A stretch of 64,000 bases of DNA from Nocardia sp. NBC_00565 (lineage in GTDB: Bacteria > Actinomycetota > Actinomycetes > Mycobacteriales > Mycobacteriaceae). Positions 43,700 to 54,606 of this stretch are shown here, one piece after another. Each line of letters begins with the position of its first letter. The first letter of the stretch is position 1. The notes under the pieces are model-generated. The model was not told the origin of the DNA, ran no database searches, and was given only the letters and a program-made list of their open reading frames with translations. The stretch lies in assembly GCF_036345915.1 (NCBI RefSeq), contig NZ_CP107785.1, forward strand, positions 8,184,001-8,248,000, given 5' to 3'. Both the position numbers and the translations under genes were made by a program.

Positions 43700-46495
43700 C
43701 TACGGGGTGCCGACGGACGGCGGATCGCACACCTTCCAGCCGTCGTCGGTCCGCTCCAGATCGAAGGTTCGGGCCGAGCGCTTCGTCGGATCCGCGTCGG
43801 TATAGACGGTGGCCTGCGCGATCGCGGTCTTGTCTGTGATCTTGATCGCATCGACGCCGGCCACCACCGGAATGTTCTTCCGGTCCATCGACAGCTGGTG
43901 CACGCTCGCGAACTGGTCCGCGGGGATGCCCTGATAGAAATCGTGCAGTGGACCGCATGTGGTTTTGCGCAGCGCCGCGAGATCGCCGGACTTCAGCGCC
44001 GCGGTGTAGTCGGTGATGCTGGCGCGCACCTTGGCGTCCGGGGAGTTGTCGCCCCGATTCCCGATCAGCACGACCGCCAGTCCGACCACGGCGACGACCA
44101 CCAGGGCGGCCGCCCCGAGCAGCGTGTACAACCCGCGTTTCGACCGCCCGGCCGGTGCCTCGGCGGTGGCCGGTGGTTGCATGCCGGGCGGGGTGATCCG
44201 CTGTGGCTGCGCGATCACCCGTGGCTGCGGCGGCCGCGAACCCGGGACCGGCTGTGCGGGCGTTGTCTGCTGCATATCCGCGGGTGAGGGCGCCGACGCC
44301 ACCTGACGTGGCCGAGTCGACGGGCGCGCTGCGGACGGCGCGGTCTCCTCGAGTCCGGGCCCGGTCTGCGCAGGTCCTTGTGCCCCAGCCTGTTTCGGCC
44401 CCGACGCCGGACGCGGTGTACTCGGTGGTTTGGTGATCGGCGCGGGTCCCGCCGCGGGCGGTACGACCCGGTCGGTGCCTGCGGGCTTCGCCCCGGCATC
44501 GGTCCGCATCCGTTGCGTGGCGTCCTTGTCGACCGGCTTCTGAATCGGCAACGCCATCGTTTTGTCGGCATCGAGTTTGTCGAGGTCCGCCTTCGAGACC
44601 ACCGGCATCGCGACGGTCTTGTCATCGGCCCCGGCCAGCTCCGGCTCATCCCGACGTTTCGTGTTGCCGGCCCCGGCATCCGAAGTCGCGGCCGCCGACG
44701 GCTTGTTCGCCGGGTCCACCCGCCGCATCACCATGGTGGCCGCATCCGCCCCGGCGACATCCGCCGCAGCATCCCCGACCTGGCCACCATTTTCGTCGAC
44801 CGGTGCCGCGGCCTTGCTCGCGCCCGAATCCCGCCGGATCACCGTGGTCTCCGCGTCAGACCCTGCGGCAGCAGTACCGGAGGGCCGTACGGGTTCACCC
44901 GATGAACTCGCGGATCCAGCGGCTCGGATGGCGGGTCCACCCGTTGGTCCTGCGGATGGGGTGGTGGGTGCGCCGGATGGTCCGGTCGCTTGGGCGGGTT
45001 CGCCAGACGGTTCGGTGGCTCGGGTGGCGGCCCCACCTGTCGGCCCTGCGGATGGGGTTGCGGGTCCGCTTGACGGTCCTGTCGATGGGGTCGCGGATCC
45101 GCCGGATGGCGCGGTGGCTCGGGTGTCGGGTCCGCTTGACGGTCCCGATCGGGTGGCGGGTCCCCCCGTCGGTCCTGTCGATGGGGTGGTGGGTCCGCGG
45201 GATGGCGTGGTGGCTTGGGTGTCGGGTCCGCTTGACGGTCCCGTGGATCGGGTGGCGGGTCCCCCCGTTGGTCCTGTCGATGGGGTGGTGGGTGCGCCGG
45301 ATGGTCTTGCGGATTGGGCGGTGCGTCCGTCTGATGGTCCGGTGGATGAAGTGGCCGGGCCGGACTGCGCCGCGCGAGCGGCGGCTGCGGCACCGACGGC
45401 TCGACCGGCGGGTCCAACGGAAGGAGCAGCAGAATCGCCGGACTGCGCGGCGCGTTCGTTGGACGGTACCGCCGGACCTTTCGGGGGAGTCGCAGCGCCA
45501 CTGGGCTGTGCGGAAGCGGCCGGTCCGGATTTCGCGGCGGGTCCGCTGGGTGGTGCGGATGCGGCGGACTTGCGGTCTGTCGCACCGGCCTCGGATCGGG
45601 CTGCGGCGTCGGATTGATCGGACGTGGAACCACCCGAGGCGGTGGGCGCCGCCGGGCCGCTTGCGGATCGAACCGCTGGACCGCCTTGTTCGATCGCGGC
45701 GGTCGGCGCATCGGGTCCGCTGGCGAGGTTCGTCGGCTTGTCGGCGGTGGACCTGCTGGCAGGCGGTGTCGCCTTGCCCGGAACCGCGCCTGATGCCGCC
45801 GCGCTCGGGGCGGCAGGTGTCGCCGGGCTGCTGGTGGATCGGGTCGTGCGATCGTCCCGTTTCATCGCGGCGGTCGGCGCATCGGGTCCGGCCGGGATGT
45901 TTGTCGGCCTGGTGGAGCCGCCAGCGGGTGGCGTTGCCTTGCCGACAGCCGCACCGGATGCGGCGCCGGGAGCCGATTGGCCATTGCCGTCTTTGTCCTC
46001 GGCGACACCGCGTGGGATCGCTGTGGTCCGTGCTTCGGAATTCGGCCTCGTGCCGATAGGTCCATTCGGAGCGGAACCGCCGCCGGCGGCCGGTTTCGCG
46101 GAACCAGCGGCGGATCGGTCCGTGGCATCGTCACGTCGGCCGGCGCCAGCAGTCTTGTTCGACGCGTCTGCCGAAGCCGTTGATTTCACATCGCTGGATC
46201 GACCGGAAGCCGCAGGTGTCGGCCGATGGCCAGCGGCTTCGGCGGGTTTGCCGAGCGCTGCGATATCCCCGGTCGCCGCACTCTGGCTACTCGTCTGCGC
46301 CGCACCGGTCGACGGCTGCTTTGCCGCCGAAGCTGGGATGGGCCGAGTCGGCGCGGCAGCCGCGCCGGCACCGGGCTTCGCGGACGCGTTGGGGTCCGGT
46401 GCGGGGGTCCGGTTCGCGGGGGTGCCGGGGCGCGGGGTCGCCGCGGGGCGGCCGGAATCCCGCGCCGGGTTCTTCTCGTCGTTCGGGTCGGACAC
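43700..46495 (-). CDS. giant Pro/Ala/Thr/Ser-rich single-pass membrane protein (Rv0361-like C-terminus)
   Basis: 931 residues from GTG 46495. The first 780 residues are low complexity, with imperfect repeats such as GPTGGPATRSTGPSSGPDT and periodic D-A-x-T-x-V/M motifs (DAETTVIRRDSG, DAATMVMRR, DDKTVAMP, DKTMALP). One transmembrane helix at about 788-811 (GLYTLLGAAALVVVAVVGLAVVLIG) follows basic residues. The outer domain of about 115 residues (VRASITDYTAALKSGDLAALRKTTCG to DDGWKVCDPP) has two cysteines and a DUF4878-like fold. It matches M. tuberculosis Rv0361 (from memory), whose cytosolic part is far shorter. Threonine-rich motifs suggest kinase targets. Confidence 0.8.
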   Translation of the reverse strand: MSDPNDEKNPARDSGRPAATPRPGTPANRTPAPDPNASAKPGAGAAAAPTRPIPASAAKQPSTGAAQTSSQSAATGDIAALGKPAEAAGHRPTPAASGRSSDVKSTASADASNKTAGAGRRDDATDRSAAGSAKPAAGGGSAPNGPIGTRPNSEARTTAIPRGVAEDKDGNGQSAPGAASGAAVGKATPPAGGSTRPTNIPAGPDAPTAAMKRDDRTTRSTSSPATPAAPSAAASGAVPGKATPPASRSTADKPTNLASGPDAPTAAIEQGGPAVRSASGPAAPTASGGSTSDQSDAAARSEAGATDRKSAASAPPSGPAAKSGPAASAQPSGAATPPKGPAVPSNERAAQSGDSAAPSVGPAGRAVGAAAAARAAQSGPATSSTGPSDGRTAQSARPSGAPTTPSTGPTGGPATRSTGPSSGPDTQATTPSRGPTTPSTGPTGGPATRSGPSSGPDTRATAPSGGSATPSTGPSSGPATPSAGPTGGAATRATEPSGEPAQATGPSGAPTTPSAGPTGGPAIRAAGSASSSGEPVRPSGTAAAGSDAETTVIRRDSGASKAAAPVDENGGQVGDAAADVAGADAATMVMRRVDPANKPSAAATSDAGAGNTKRRDEPELAGADDKTVAMPVVSKADLDKLDADKTMALPIQKPVDKDATQRMRTDAGAKPAGTDRVVPPAAGPAPITKPPSTPRPASGPKQAGAQGPAQTGPGLEETAPSAARPSTRPRQVASAPSPADMQQTTPAQPVPGSRPPQPRVIAQPQRITPPGMQPPATAEAPAGRSKRGLYTLLGAAALVVVAVVGLAVVLIGNRGDNSPDAKVRASITDYTAALKSGDLAALRKTTCGPLHDFYQGIPADQFASVHQLSMDRKNIPVVAGVDAIKITDKTAIAQATVYTDADPTKRSARTFDLERTDDGWKVCDPPSVGTP

Positions 46496-46683
46496 CTAAC
46501 TACCCCTCGCTCAGCCGCAACAGTGTGAACTCGACGGCCAGCCTAACCAGCAAATCGGTCAACTGGGAGTATTCCCCGGCCCTCGTGCTCCGGCGGCCCC
46601 GGCCACCGTCGTGGACGCTCGGTACCCAGTGGGTGGAACACGGGCGTCAGCGCGGCTCGCGCGCGCAGTGCACAATGAACCGC

Positions 46684-47133
46684 ATGACCTCGTTCGGTGA
46701 CTTGCTCGGACCGCAACCGGTACTCCTGCCCGAAGACTCCGACGCCGAGGCGGCGCTGCTCGACAAGGCCGATCCGGTGCAGGTCGCGGCTGCGCATCCG
46801 GCGGCTTCGATCGCGTGGGCCTACCTCGCGGAGGCCGCGTTGGAGCGCGGCGGGGCCGAAGGCGATACGCAGGTGGTCAACCATGACATCGTCGCCGCCT
46901 ACGCGTTCGCGCGCACCGGCTACCACCGCGGCCTGGATCTGTTGCGGCGCAACGGGTGGAAGGGCTTCGGGCCGGTGCCGTGGAGCCATGAGCCCAACCG
47001 TGGTTTCCTGCGCAGTGTCGGCGCGCTCGCCCGTGCGGCCAGGGCCGTCGGCGAAACCGAAGAGTATGCACGTTGCCTGGATCTGTTGGAAGACTGCGAT
47101 CCCCGCGCGGCATCCGAGCTCGGCCTCGACTGA
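46684..47133 (+). CDS. DUF3151 protein (Rv0360c-like)
   Basis: 149 residues from ATG 46684 (ATG 46675 also in frame). MTSFGDLLGPQPVLLPEDSDAEAALL and AYAFARTGYHRGLDLLRRNGWKGFGPVPWSHEPNRGFLRSVGALARAARAVGE are the DUF3151 signatures, a small helical TPR-like protein restricted to actinobacteria. It is divergent from the Rv0361-like gene, as in M. tuberculosis. No enzymatic motif is visible. Function unknown. Confidence 0.9.
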   Translation: MTSFGDLLGPQPVLLPEDSDAEAALLDKADPVQVAAAHPAASIAWAYLAEAALERGGAEGDTQVVNHDIVAAYAFARTGYHRGLDLLRRNGWKGFGPVPWSHEPNRGFLRSVGALARAARAVGETEEYARCLDLLEDCDPRAASELGLD

Positions 47134-47140
47134 GCCGTAG

Positions 47141-48289
47141 TTGATCGATCCGAACTCCCCGGTCGGCGTTGCCCGCGACAGCAGCATCGAGAAGCTGCGC
47201 AGCTCGTGGGCGCGGTTGCGGCTCTCGGCGCTGCCGATTCTGCAATGCGCGGTGGGCGCGGCGCTGGCCTGGTTCATCGCGCACAAAATAATCGGGCATA
47301 CCCAACCTTTCTTCGCTCCGACCGCAGCCGTGGTCTCGATCGGTATCTCGTTCGGCGCTCGGCTGCGCCGGTCGGTGGAGTTGGTGGTCGGCGTCGCGGT
47401 CGGCATCGGCATCGGTGATCTGTTCATCACCCGAGCGGGCACCGGCGTCTGGCAGATCGCCTTCGTGGTCGCGGTGGCCATGGCACTCGCGGTCTTCCTC
47501 GACGGCGGCTCGATCATCACCATGCAGGCCGCCGGTTCGGCCGTACTGGTCGCCACCCTGCTGCCGCCCTCGGCGGGCGGCGGCTTCTCGCGCATGATCG
47601 ACGCGCTCGTCGGCGGTCTGGTCGGTGTGGTCGTCGTCGCCTCGATACCGCTGCATCCGGTGCGCCGGGCTCGCGAACAAGCGGCGGAAGTCCTTGCGGT
47701 GATGGCCAAATCGCTGCACGAGTGCGCCGACGGACTCCTCGAACAGGACCCGGAGAAGATCCGCCTCGGCTTGACCGCCGCGCGCGCGACCCAGCCGCAG
47801 ATCGACGGTCTGCGCTCCACACTCGACGGCGGCCGCGAGATCAGCCGGATCTCCCCGCTCTACTGGAATTCGCGCCAGCGCCTGGACCGTATCCGCGCAA
47901 CCGCCGACCCACTCGACAACGCCGTCCGCAATACCAGGGTGCTGCTGCGCCGTTCCCTCACGCTGGTGCAGGACGACGAAATCCTCGACCCGCGACTGAT
48001 CGACGAGCTGGAACGCCTCGCCCAAGCCGTCGAGGTGGTGCGCCGAATGATGCTCGCCGATCCCGGCCAGCAGCCCGATCAGGCCGAGGCCGCCAGGGTA
48101 TTGCGCGGCGTCGCCAAGGACGCGCGACCGGAACTCGTTGACGGTGCGGGACTTTCGGCGCATGTGGTCTTCGCGCAGACCCGCTCGATGCTGGTCGATC
48201 TCCTGCAGGTCTGCGGTATGCAGCGCATATCCGCGATGGCACTGTTGCCCCCAACCGTCCCGCACCCGCACGTACCGCCCGCGGAATGA
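47141..48289 (+). CDS. FUSC/aromatic acid exporter-family membrane protein
   Basis: 382 residues. The N-terminal half has six hydrophobic helices (LSALPILQCAVGAALAWFIAHKIIG, FFAPTAAVVSIGISFGARLRRSVEL, VVGVAVGIGIGDLFI and so on) typical of the FUSC or DUF939 permease-like domain. The C-terminal half is a soluble helical domain (REQAAEVLAVMAKSLHECADGLLEQDPEKIRLGL to MQRISAMALLPP). It begins at TTG 47141, 7 bp after the DUF3151 gene, without a strong ribosome site; a start slightly downstream is possible. Homologues export aromatic acids or contribute to wall integrity. The role here is inferred from the family only. Confidence 0.85.
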   Translation: MIDPNSPVGVARDSSIEKLRSSWARLRLSALPILQCAVGAALAWFIAHKIIGHTQPFFAPTAAVVSIGISFGARLRRSVELVVGVAVGIGIGDLFITRAGTGVWQIAFVVAVAMALAVFLDGGSIITMQAAGSAVLVATLLPPSAGGGFSRMIDALVGGLVGVVVVASIPLHPVRRAREQAAEVLAVMAKSLHECADGLLEQDPEKIRLGLTAARATQPQIDGLRSTLDGGREISRISPLYWNSRQRLDRIRATADPLDNAVRNTRVLLRRSLTLVQDDEILDPRLIDELERLAQAVEVVRRMMLADPGQQPDQAEAARVLRGVAKDARPELVDGAGLSAHVVFAQTRSMLVDLLQVCGMQRISAMALLPPTVPHPHVPPAE

Positions 48290-48539
48290 GCTGACTACTC
48301 AGCGGATTTCGGACATTTCACACCGGTGTGCGGGCACTGTCACAACCCTGAGCTTCCGATGGTTGATCTTCGCGTAGTCCGCTACTCGTGTTCGCGCCTC
48401 GGCCCGGTCATAGCCTCGACAGGCACCGCAATTTACGAGGGGTAATGCGGTCGGACGCTTCGCACGACGGCGAAACGCCCTACCGGCCATTTTGGTGTGG
48501 TGGCCGGGCGGGTCAGGGCGCAACGCGGTCGAGCGAAGA
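48290..48539. other. gap between the FUSC gene and the M50 protease terminator
   Basis: No convincing gene is visible. The two flanking genes converge, so no promoter is needed. The stretch around 48395-48450 contains a weakly AT-rich segment but no recognisable element. Confidence 0.4.
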
Positions 48540-48572
48540 GGTCGCCCGGTCCGGAGATCGGGCCGGGCGACC
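48540..48572 (-). terminator. stem-loop terminator of the M50 protease operon
   Basis: GGTCGCCCGG at 48540-48549 pairs perfectly with CCGGGCGACC at 48563-48572, with a 13-base loop that can pair further (CC with GG). It ends 14 bp from the stop of the minus-strand protease gene. Confidence 0.8.
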
Positions 48573-48586
48573 GGAATAGGTTGAGC

Positions 48587-49372
48587 TCAGGTCCAGAACC
48601 GCGTCAGCCAGCTGCCGTACCGCGACCAATCCGCGTCGACCCCGGACAGTTCGTACAGCGAGTAGACCGCGTCGAAGAAGATCTGGTTGATCGATGGCGT
48701 GAACAGCAGCGCGAACAGGATCAGCATGCCGAACGGTTTGAACTGGTCGAGCGCACGCCGGGTCTGATAACCCAGCGACGGCTCGAGCACGCCGTATCCG
48801 TCCAACCCGGGCACCGGCAGAATGTTCAAAAGCGTTGCGGTGATTTGCAGAAACGCCAGAAAGCTCAGGCCATACCAGAACGCGCGATGCGAGGTATCGC
48901 TGCCGAAGAACCGCACGACCAACAACAGCAGCACCGCGCATACCGCATTCACCGCGGGTCCCGCACCACTGATGATCCGTTGCATGCGCGGGCTGACGTT
49001 ATGCGTGTGCACGTACACCGCGCCGCCCGGCAACCCGATACCGCCGAGCGCGATGAACACCATCGGCAACACGATCGACAGCAGCGGATGACTGTATTTC
49101 AGCGGATTCAGCGTGAGATAACCCCGCAACTCCACCTCGCGATCACCCGCCCGCCATGCCGTGAACGCATGTGCGAACTCGTGCAGGCACAGCGTGACGA
49201 TCCAGCCGAAGACGACCAGCAGGAAAACTCCGAACTTCGCCCGCGTCGACTGCACGTCGGCATCCCAGGCGAGTACCCCGCCGACCGCGGCTATCGCGAT
49301 GACCAGCAGGAATATCGGACTCGGCCACACGGCCCCGAGTGCGGCGCGGCGACCAGGAAACGGAATCGTCAT
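48587..49372 (-). CDS. site-2 protease family M50 metalloprotease
   Basis: 261 residues. Membrane-embedded zinc protease: HEFAH at 64-68 provides the two His ligands and the catalytic Glu, and LDGYGVLEP at about 190-198 provides the Asp ligand. The NPLKYSHP segment is typical of this branch. Hydrophobic helices surround both motifs. There is no PDZ domain, so it belongs to the short group (recalled as Rv0359), distinct from the Rip1 regulator. The substrate is unknown. Its ATG overlaps the stop of the upstream gene by four bases (ATGA), so the two are co-translated. Confidence 0.93.
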   Translation of the reverse strand: MTIPFPGRRAALGAVWPSPIFLLVIAIAAVGGVLAWDADVQSTRAKFGVFLLVVFGWIVTLCLHEFAHAFTAWRAGDREVELRGYLTLNPLKYSHPLLSIVLPMVFIALGGIGLPGGAVYVHTHNVSPRMQRIISGAGPAVNAVCAVLLLLVVRFFGSDTSHRAFWYGLSFLAFLQITATLLNILPVPGLDGYGVLEPSLGYQTRRALDQFKPFGMLILFALLFTPSINQIFFDAVYSLYELSGVDADWSRYGSWLTRFWT

Positions 49373-50034
49373 CGCGCCAAGAACCAGTTTTCGTGATGCC
49401 GATAGAACGAGGACCGCGGCAGGATCCGATCGTTGGCGATGCCGTCCCTGGTCACCACCGCACCCGGCGTGCCGAGCTGCGCCGCCCGGCCCGCTATCCA
49501 GCGACGCTTGCGCAAGAAGCCCTTCCGCCGCACGCTCGCCCGCACGCCCGGCAGCTCCAGCGTCGGGGATACGAGCATGGCATTGACCTTGCCGGAGAAC
49601 AGCTGGGTGTCATCCACGTAGGCCTCGCCTTCGAGCTTCTCGCCGCCGGGGCCGGTGATCACCGCCCGCCCGACCAGCACTGTGCCGGTGTCGTCGCGGA
49701 TCAGTGGGGTCTCGGTGGCCCGGCCCTCCAACGCCCGCTTGGCGGCGGCGTTACCGGTGCCGAGCTGGTAGGCGCGGGAACCGTAGGTCTTGTCGACGGG
49801 CACGTAGCCGATTTCCACCTGCAGTCGTTCGGTCCGCATCAGATGAGTCAGCACCGATGCCAGGGCGGCGTCGTCGCCGAGCACGATCAGCCGGGGCAGG
49901 CTGTCGGCGGCCAGGACGGGCAACAGCTCATCGATCACAGTGTTCTCGGGGATGGCGGTCGTCTGCGATACCGGCAGCGCGGCGAGGGCGATGGGTACCG
50001 GTGCGCCGTCGCAGCGGAGAACGTGGGTACTCAA
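49369..50034 (-). CDS. conserved actinobacterial protein (Rv0358-like)
   Basis: About 221 residues from TTG 50034; GTG 50046 is an alternative, but the AGGAGG motif abuts it, while it lies 12 bases from the TTG. The sequence is mixed alpha/beta: VLRCDGAPVPIALAALPVSQT, LPRLIVLGDDAALASVLTHLMRTERLQVEIGYVPVDKTYGSRAYQLG, then a beta-rich stretch (TPLIRDDTGTVLVGRAVITGPGGEKLEGEAYVDDTQLF) and a basic segment RRKGFLRKRR. The central part resembles the nucleotide-binding end of diacylglycerol kinase-like proteins, but I see no complete catalytic set. It is coupled to the M50 gene, as in M. tuberculosis. Function unknown. Confidence 0.8.
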   Translation of the reverse strand: MSTHVLRCDGAPVPIALAALPVSQTTAIPENTVIDELLPVLAADSLPRLIVLGDDAALASVLTHLMRTERLQVEIGYVPVDKTYGSRAYQLGTGNAAAKRALEGRATETPLIRDDTGTVLVGRAVITGPGGEKLEGEAYVDDTQLFSGKVNAMLVSPTLELPGVRASVRRKGFLRKRRWIAGRAAQLGTPGAVVTRDGIANDRILPRSSFYRHHENWFLAR

Positions 50035-50131
50035 ACTGCCGTACACCCTCCTCGGTTCAGCCGACAACCCGTCGGCCACCCTCGCAACTTTCAGCCGAAC
50101 CCGCTGCTGGTCCGCTGTGCCACGCAACCAT

Positions 50132-50316
50132 AGCTGTGTTTTTGGCCGCGCGGGCGCGGCGTGTTCGCGGCCCCCGGATGTCTCGCGTCCGACCCTTTCG
50201 AGCGACCTGCAAGCAGTCGCAAGCGGTGCCGTCGAGACTCGCGCCTGCGGCGCATGCGCTTCGACGACTCGGACGCGAGACGGGCCGCGAATGGGTCGCT
50301 CGTAAGACTCGCTCCG
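50132..50316 (+). repeat. dispersed structured repeat, copy D
   Basis: Nearly identical to copy A over about 185 bp: I see only about three differences (a C/T in the lead, an A-C/A-T change after the closing arm, and a lost TG near the end). It includes the same 36-bp insert beginning CCCTTTCGAGCGACC, the same hairpins and a single tail. It lies between the divergent Rv0358-like gene and purA, so unlike copy A it lies between two promoters. Confidence 0.92.
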
Positions 50317-50421
50317 TGGTCCGTAAGTAGCAGCACTCGCTTGCGAACCAGACGGACGCCAGGACGTGGTTGGGCGTTGGGTAGACTGTGCTTCCGGCCA
50401 CCGCCTCATTACGGCAGGTAG

Positions 50422-51804
<1,383 letters not shown>

Positions 51805-51878
51805 CCAGGCGGACCCGCTGTCGCCGTTCATCGTTCGTTGTCTTCGATCATGATCCGTGACGAACTACAGTAAGTGCT

Positions 51879-54485
51879 ATGGCTCGGAACTGGCCGATGA
51901 TCGAGCGCGAAACCGAGTTCGAAGCGATCCGCGCGGCCCTCACTGGTACTGAACACGTTGGTGCGGTACTGACCGGGGACGCCGGTGTCGGAAAGACGAC
52001 GCTGGCCAGACATGCGACCGCCGCTGTCGGCGGCAATATCAGGTGGGTGGCGGGCACGGAATCGGCCCGCAGCATCCCGCTGGGCGTGTTCGCGCATATG
52101 GTCGGCGTCTATACGGCGCACGATCCGGTGACCTTCATGTCCGCCGCGCGCGAAGCACTGCTCGCCGACGGGCACGCGATCATCGGCGTCGACGATGCGC
52201 ATCTGCTCGACCAACTCTCCGCGACGCTGTTGTTGCAGTTGGCCATCGACAAGGCCGCGCATATCGTCGCGACCGTGCGCAGCGGGGTGCAGGTGCCCGA
52301 CGCGGTCACCTCGCTGTGGAAAGACGGCCACCTGCTGCGCATCGATCTCAACCCGTTCTCGGAGCGCCAGAGCGTAGATCTGGTGGAGCAGATGCTCGGT
52401 GGACAGCTGGAAGGCTTCACCGCCAACCTGATGTGGGAGTCGTCCGGCGGAAATGCGCTGTTCCTCAGGCATTTGGTGGAGGGCGCGCTGGAGGCGGGCT
52501 CGCTGCGCCAGGTGAACGGCGTCTGGCAGTTGCGCGGCCGGGCCGCGGTGACCTCGGAATTGGCCGCGCTGCTGGAGGATCGGGTCGAGCAGCTGCCCGA
52601 ATCGGTGCTGCGGGTGCTCGAACTGCTCACCTTCTGCGAACCGATCGACCTGGACGTACTGGCCGAACTGGCGGGCGAGGAAGCCGTCGAGGCCGCCGAA
52701 ACCCGCGGCCTCATCCGGGTCGTCGAGAATTCACACCAGTTGATCGTGCGCTACAACCATCCGCTGTTCGGCGAGGTGATCCGGCGCAGACTCGGCATCG
52801 CCTCGGCGCGGCGACTGCGCGGTCGGCTCTACTCTTCGCTCAGGGAACGGCCGATCAATTCCGCGCTGGACCGCATCCGGCTGGCCGAATTGGCTTTGGA
52901 CAGCGATAAATCCGCCGATCTCGAACTCTTCGAGGCGGCCGCCGCGGATGCCATCGGGCTGGCCAATCTGCCGCTCGGCGAGCGCTTCGCCAGGGCCGCG
53001 GTGGAACGTCGCGGCGGGGTGGAGTCCGCGGACCTGCTGGCGCGTGCATTGCTCTGGCAGGGCCATCGCATCGAGGCCGAACGCACCCTGGCCAGCTTTG
53101 ATCCGGATCAGATGACCGAGGTGCAGCTGGCCAACTGGGGCAGCACCCGGGTCTCGAATCTGTTCTGGGCCATGGGCGACGCCGAACGCGCCGACGAGGT
53201 GCTCGCGATGCTGCGGAGCAAGGTGCAGCACCCCAAGATCGTGGCCACCTTCGAGGGGCTGGCCTCGGCCTGTGCGGTCAACGAAAACCGGCTCGAGGAC
53301 GCGTTTTCCGGAGCCGAGGCGGTGATGGAGACCAAAGGCGCGCCGCCATGGGCGGTGTGGTGGGCCTCGTTCGGCGGTGGCTTGGCGCTGGCGTTGATGG
53401 GCAAGGGTGAGGCGGCGCGGCAGTACGCGGCCCGCGGGCACCAGGTGGAGTCGCATATCGACGGGCTCAACCGGTTCATCTCGACCCATGCCGAGGTGCT
53501 CGCGCTGACCTTGACCGGTGATCTCGAGGCCGCACGCCGTTGTGCCTCAGGGTATTTCGGCTACTCCTCGCCGGGCCAGTACCTGGCCTGGGGCATGTCG
53601 AAGATCCTGCAGGGCACCGTCGACGTGGCGCAGGGCCGCTTCCTCGACGGGATCGAACATCTCGAGCAGGCGGTGGCGGCGCTTACCGCCGAAGGGGCCG
53701 CGGCCTGGCATATACCGGCGAGAATCCGGATGGCCGAAGCGTATTCGGCACTCGGCCGGGCGCCGGAGGCTGCCGAATCCGTCGCCGAGGCGAGTGCGCG
53801 CGGTGGCAGGCACAGCGCGGTTTACGACCCGCAGTTGGAGATCGCCCGCGCGTGCGTCGCCGCCGCGGAAGGCACCGTCACCCCCGCCATCCGACTGGCC
53901 ATGAGCGCCGCCGACGCGGCGGCCCGCTCCCATCAGCACGCCATCGAGGCCATGGCATTGCACGCGGCCGCGCGCTTCGGCGACCACTCCGCGGCCGGTC
54001 GACTCGCGGATCTGGCCGCCCGGGTCGATGGCGCCCTGGTGCAGGTCCAGGCCCGACACGCGGTGGCACTGGCCGCCCACGACGGACCCGGACTCGATAA
54101 GGCCGCAGCCGAATTCGAGCAGATCGGCGCCCTGCTCTCGGCCGCCGACGCCGCCGCCCAAGCCGCATCGGCCCACGAACGAGCCGGGGACCGCCGCCGC
54201 CTCCTGGAATCCGCCGCCGCCGCGAACCGCCTGGCCGCGGCCTGCGGCGGCGCGAGCACCCCCGCCCTTCGCCAAGCCGCCCAACCCCTGCCGCTCACTT
54301 CGCGTGAACGCGAAATCGCGAATCTCGTTGCCGCAGGCCTGTCCAACCGCCAAATCGCCGACCGCCTCACCGTCTCGGTCCGTACGGTGGAAGGCCACCT
54401 CTACCGCGCCTGCATCAAAATGGACGTAACCGACCGCGAGTCCCTCGGCGCACTCATGCGCGGCGAGTCTTCCGCACCCAGCTGA
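51879..54485 (+). CDS. large LuxR-family (LAL/MalT-type) transcriptional regulator
   Basis: 868 residues from ATG 51879. An N-terminal AAA/STAND ATPase with Walker A GDAGVGKTT at 33-41 and Walker B-like HAIIGVDDAHLLDQ near 98-110. A long helical TPR-like sensor region follows (about 300-770). The C-terminal LuxR helix-turn-helix is LTSREREIANLVAAGLSNRQIADRLTVSVRTVEGHLYRACIKMDVTDRESL at about 800-850. LAL regulators use ATP and an inducer bound by the middle domain. It is 74 bp downstream of purA but appears to be its own unit. Actinobacteria carry many such genes; the target here is unknown. Confidence 0.9.
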   Translation: MARNWPMIERETEFEAIRAALTGTEHVGAVLTGDAGVGKTTLARHATAAVGGNIRWVAGTESARSIPLGVFAHMVGVYTAHDPVTFMSAAREALLADGHAIIGVDDAHLLDQLSATLLLQLAIDKAAHIVATVRSGVQVPDAVTSLWKDGHLLRIDLNPFSERQSVDLVEQMLGGQLEGFTANLMWESSGGNALFLRHLVEGALEAGSLRQVNGVWQLRGRAAVTSELAALLEDRVEQLPESVLRVLELLTFCEPIDLDVLAELAGEEAVEAAETRGLIRVVENSHQLIVRYNHPLFGEVIRRRLGIASARRLRGRLYSSLRERPINSALDRIRLAELALDSDKSADLELFEAAAADAIGLANLPLGERFARAAVERRGGVESADLLARALLWQGHRIEAERTLASFDPDQMTEVQLANWGSTRVSNLFWAMGDAERADEVLAMLRSKVQHPKIVATFEGLASACAVNENRLEDAFSGAEAVMETKGAPPWAVWWASFGGGLALALMGKGEAARQYAARGHQVESHIDGLNRFISTHAEVLALTLTGDLEAARRCASGYFGYSSPGQYLAWGMSKILQGTVDVAQGRFLDGIEHLEQAVAALTAEGAAAWHIPARIRMAEAYSALGRAPEAAESVAEASARGGRHSAVYDPQLEIARACVAAAEGTVTPAIRLAMSAADAAARSHQHAIEAMALHAAARFGDHSAAGRLADLAARVDGALVQVQARHAVALAAHDGPGLDKAAAEFEQIGALLSAADAAAQAASAHERAGDRRRLLESAAAANRLAAACGGASTPALRQAAQPLPLTSREREIANLVAAGLSNRQIADRLTVSVRTVEGHLYRACIKMDVTDRESLGALMRGESSAPS

Positions 54486-54606
54486 CCGCCTCCTCCGGTG
54501 GCGTCCTGGGCGGCATGGCAGGCGCCACCCGTTGAAATCCGCGCTGCCGAAATTCGGATGACTGGGGCGAGTCCGGCGCGCTACCTTCGGTTTCGAAGCA
54601 TGCGTG

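Noticed and set aside
43736..46495. Large plus-strand frames opposite the Rv0361-like gene (44803-46059, 45624-46499)
   Set aside because: Low-complexity mirror of the Pro/Ala/Thr-rich coding strand; the minus frame alone continues into a transmembrane helix and folded domain.
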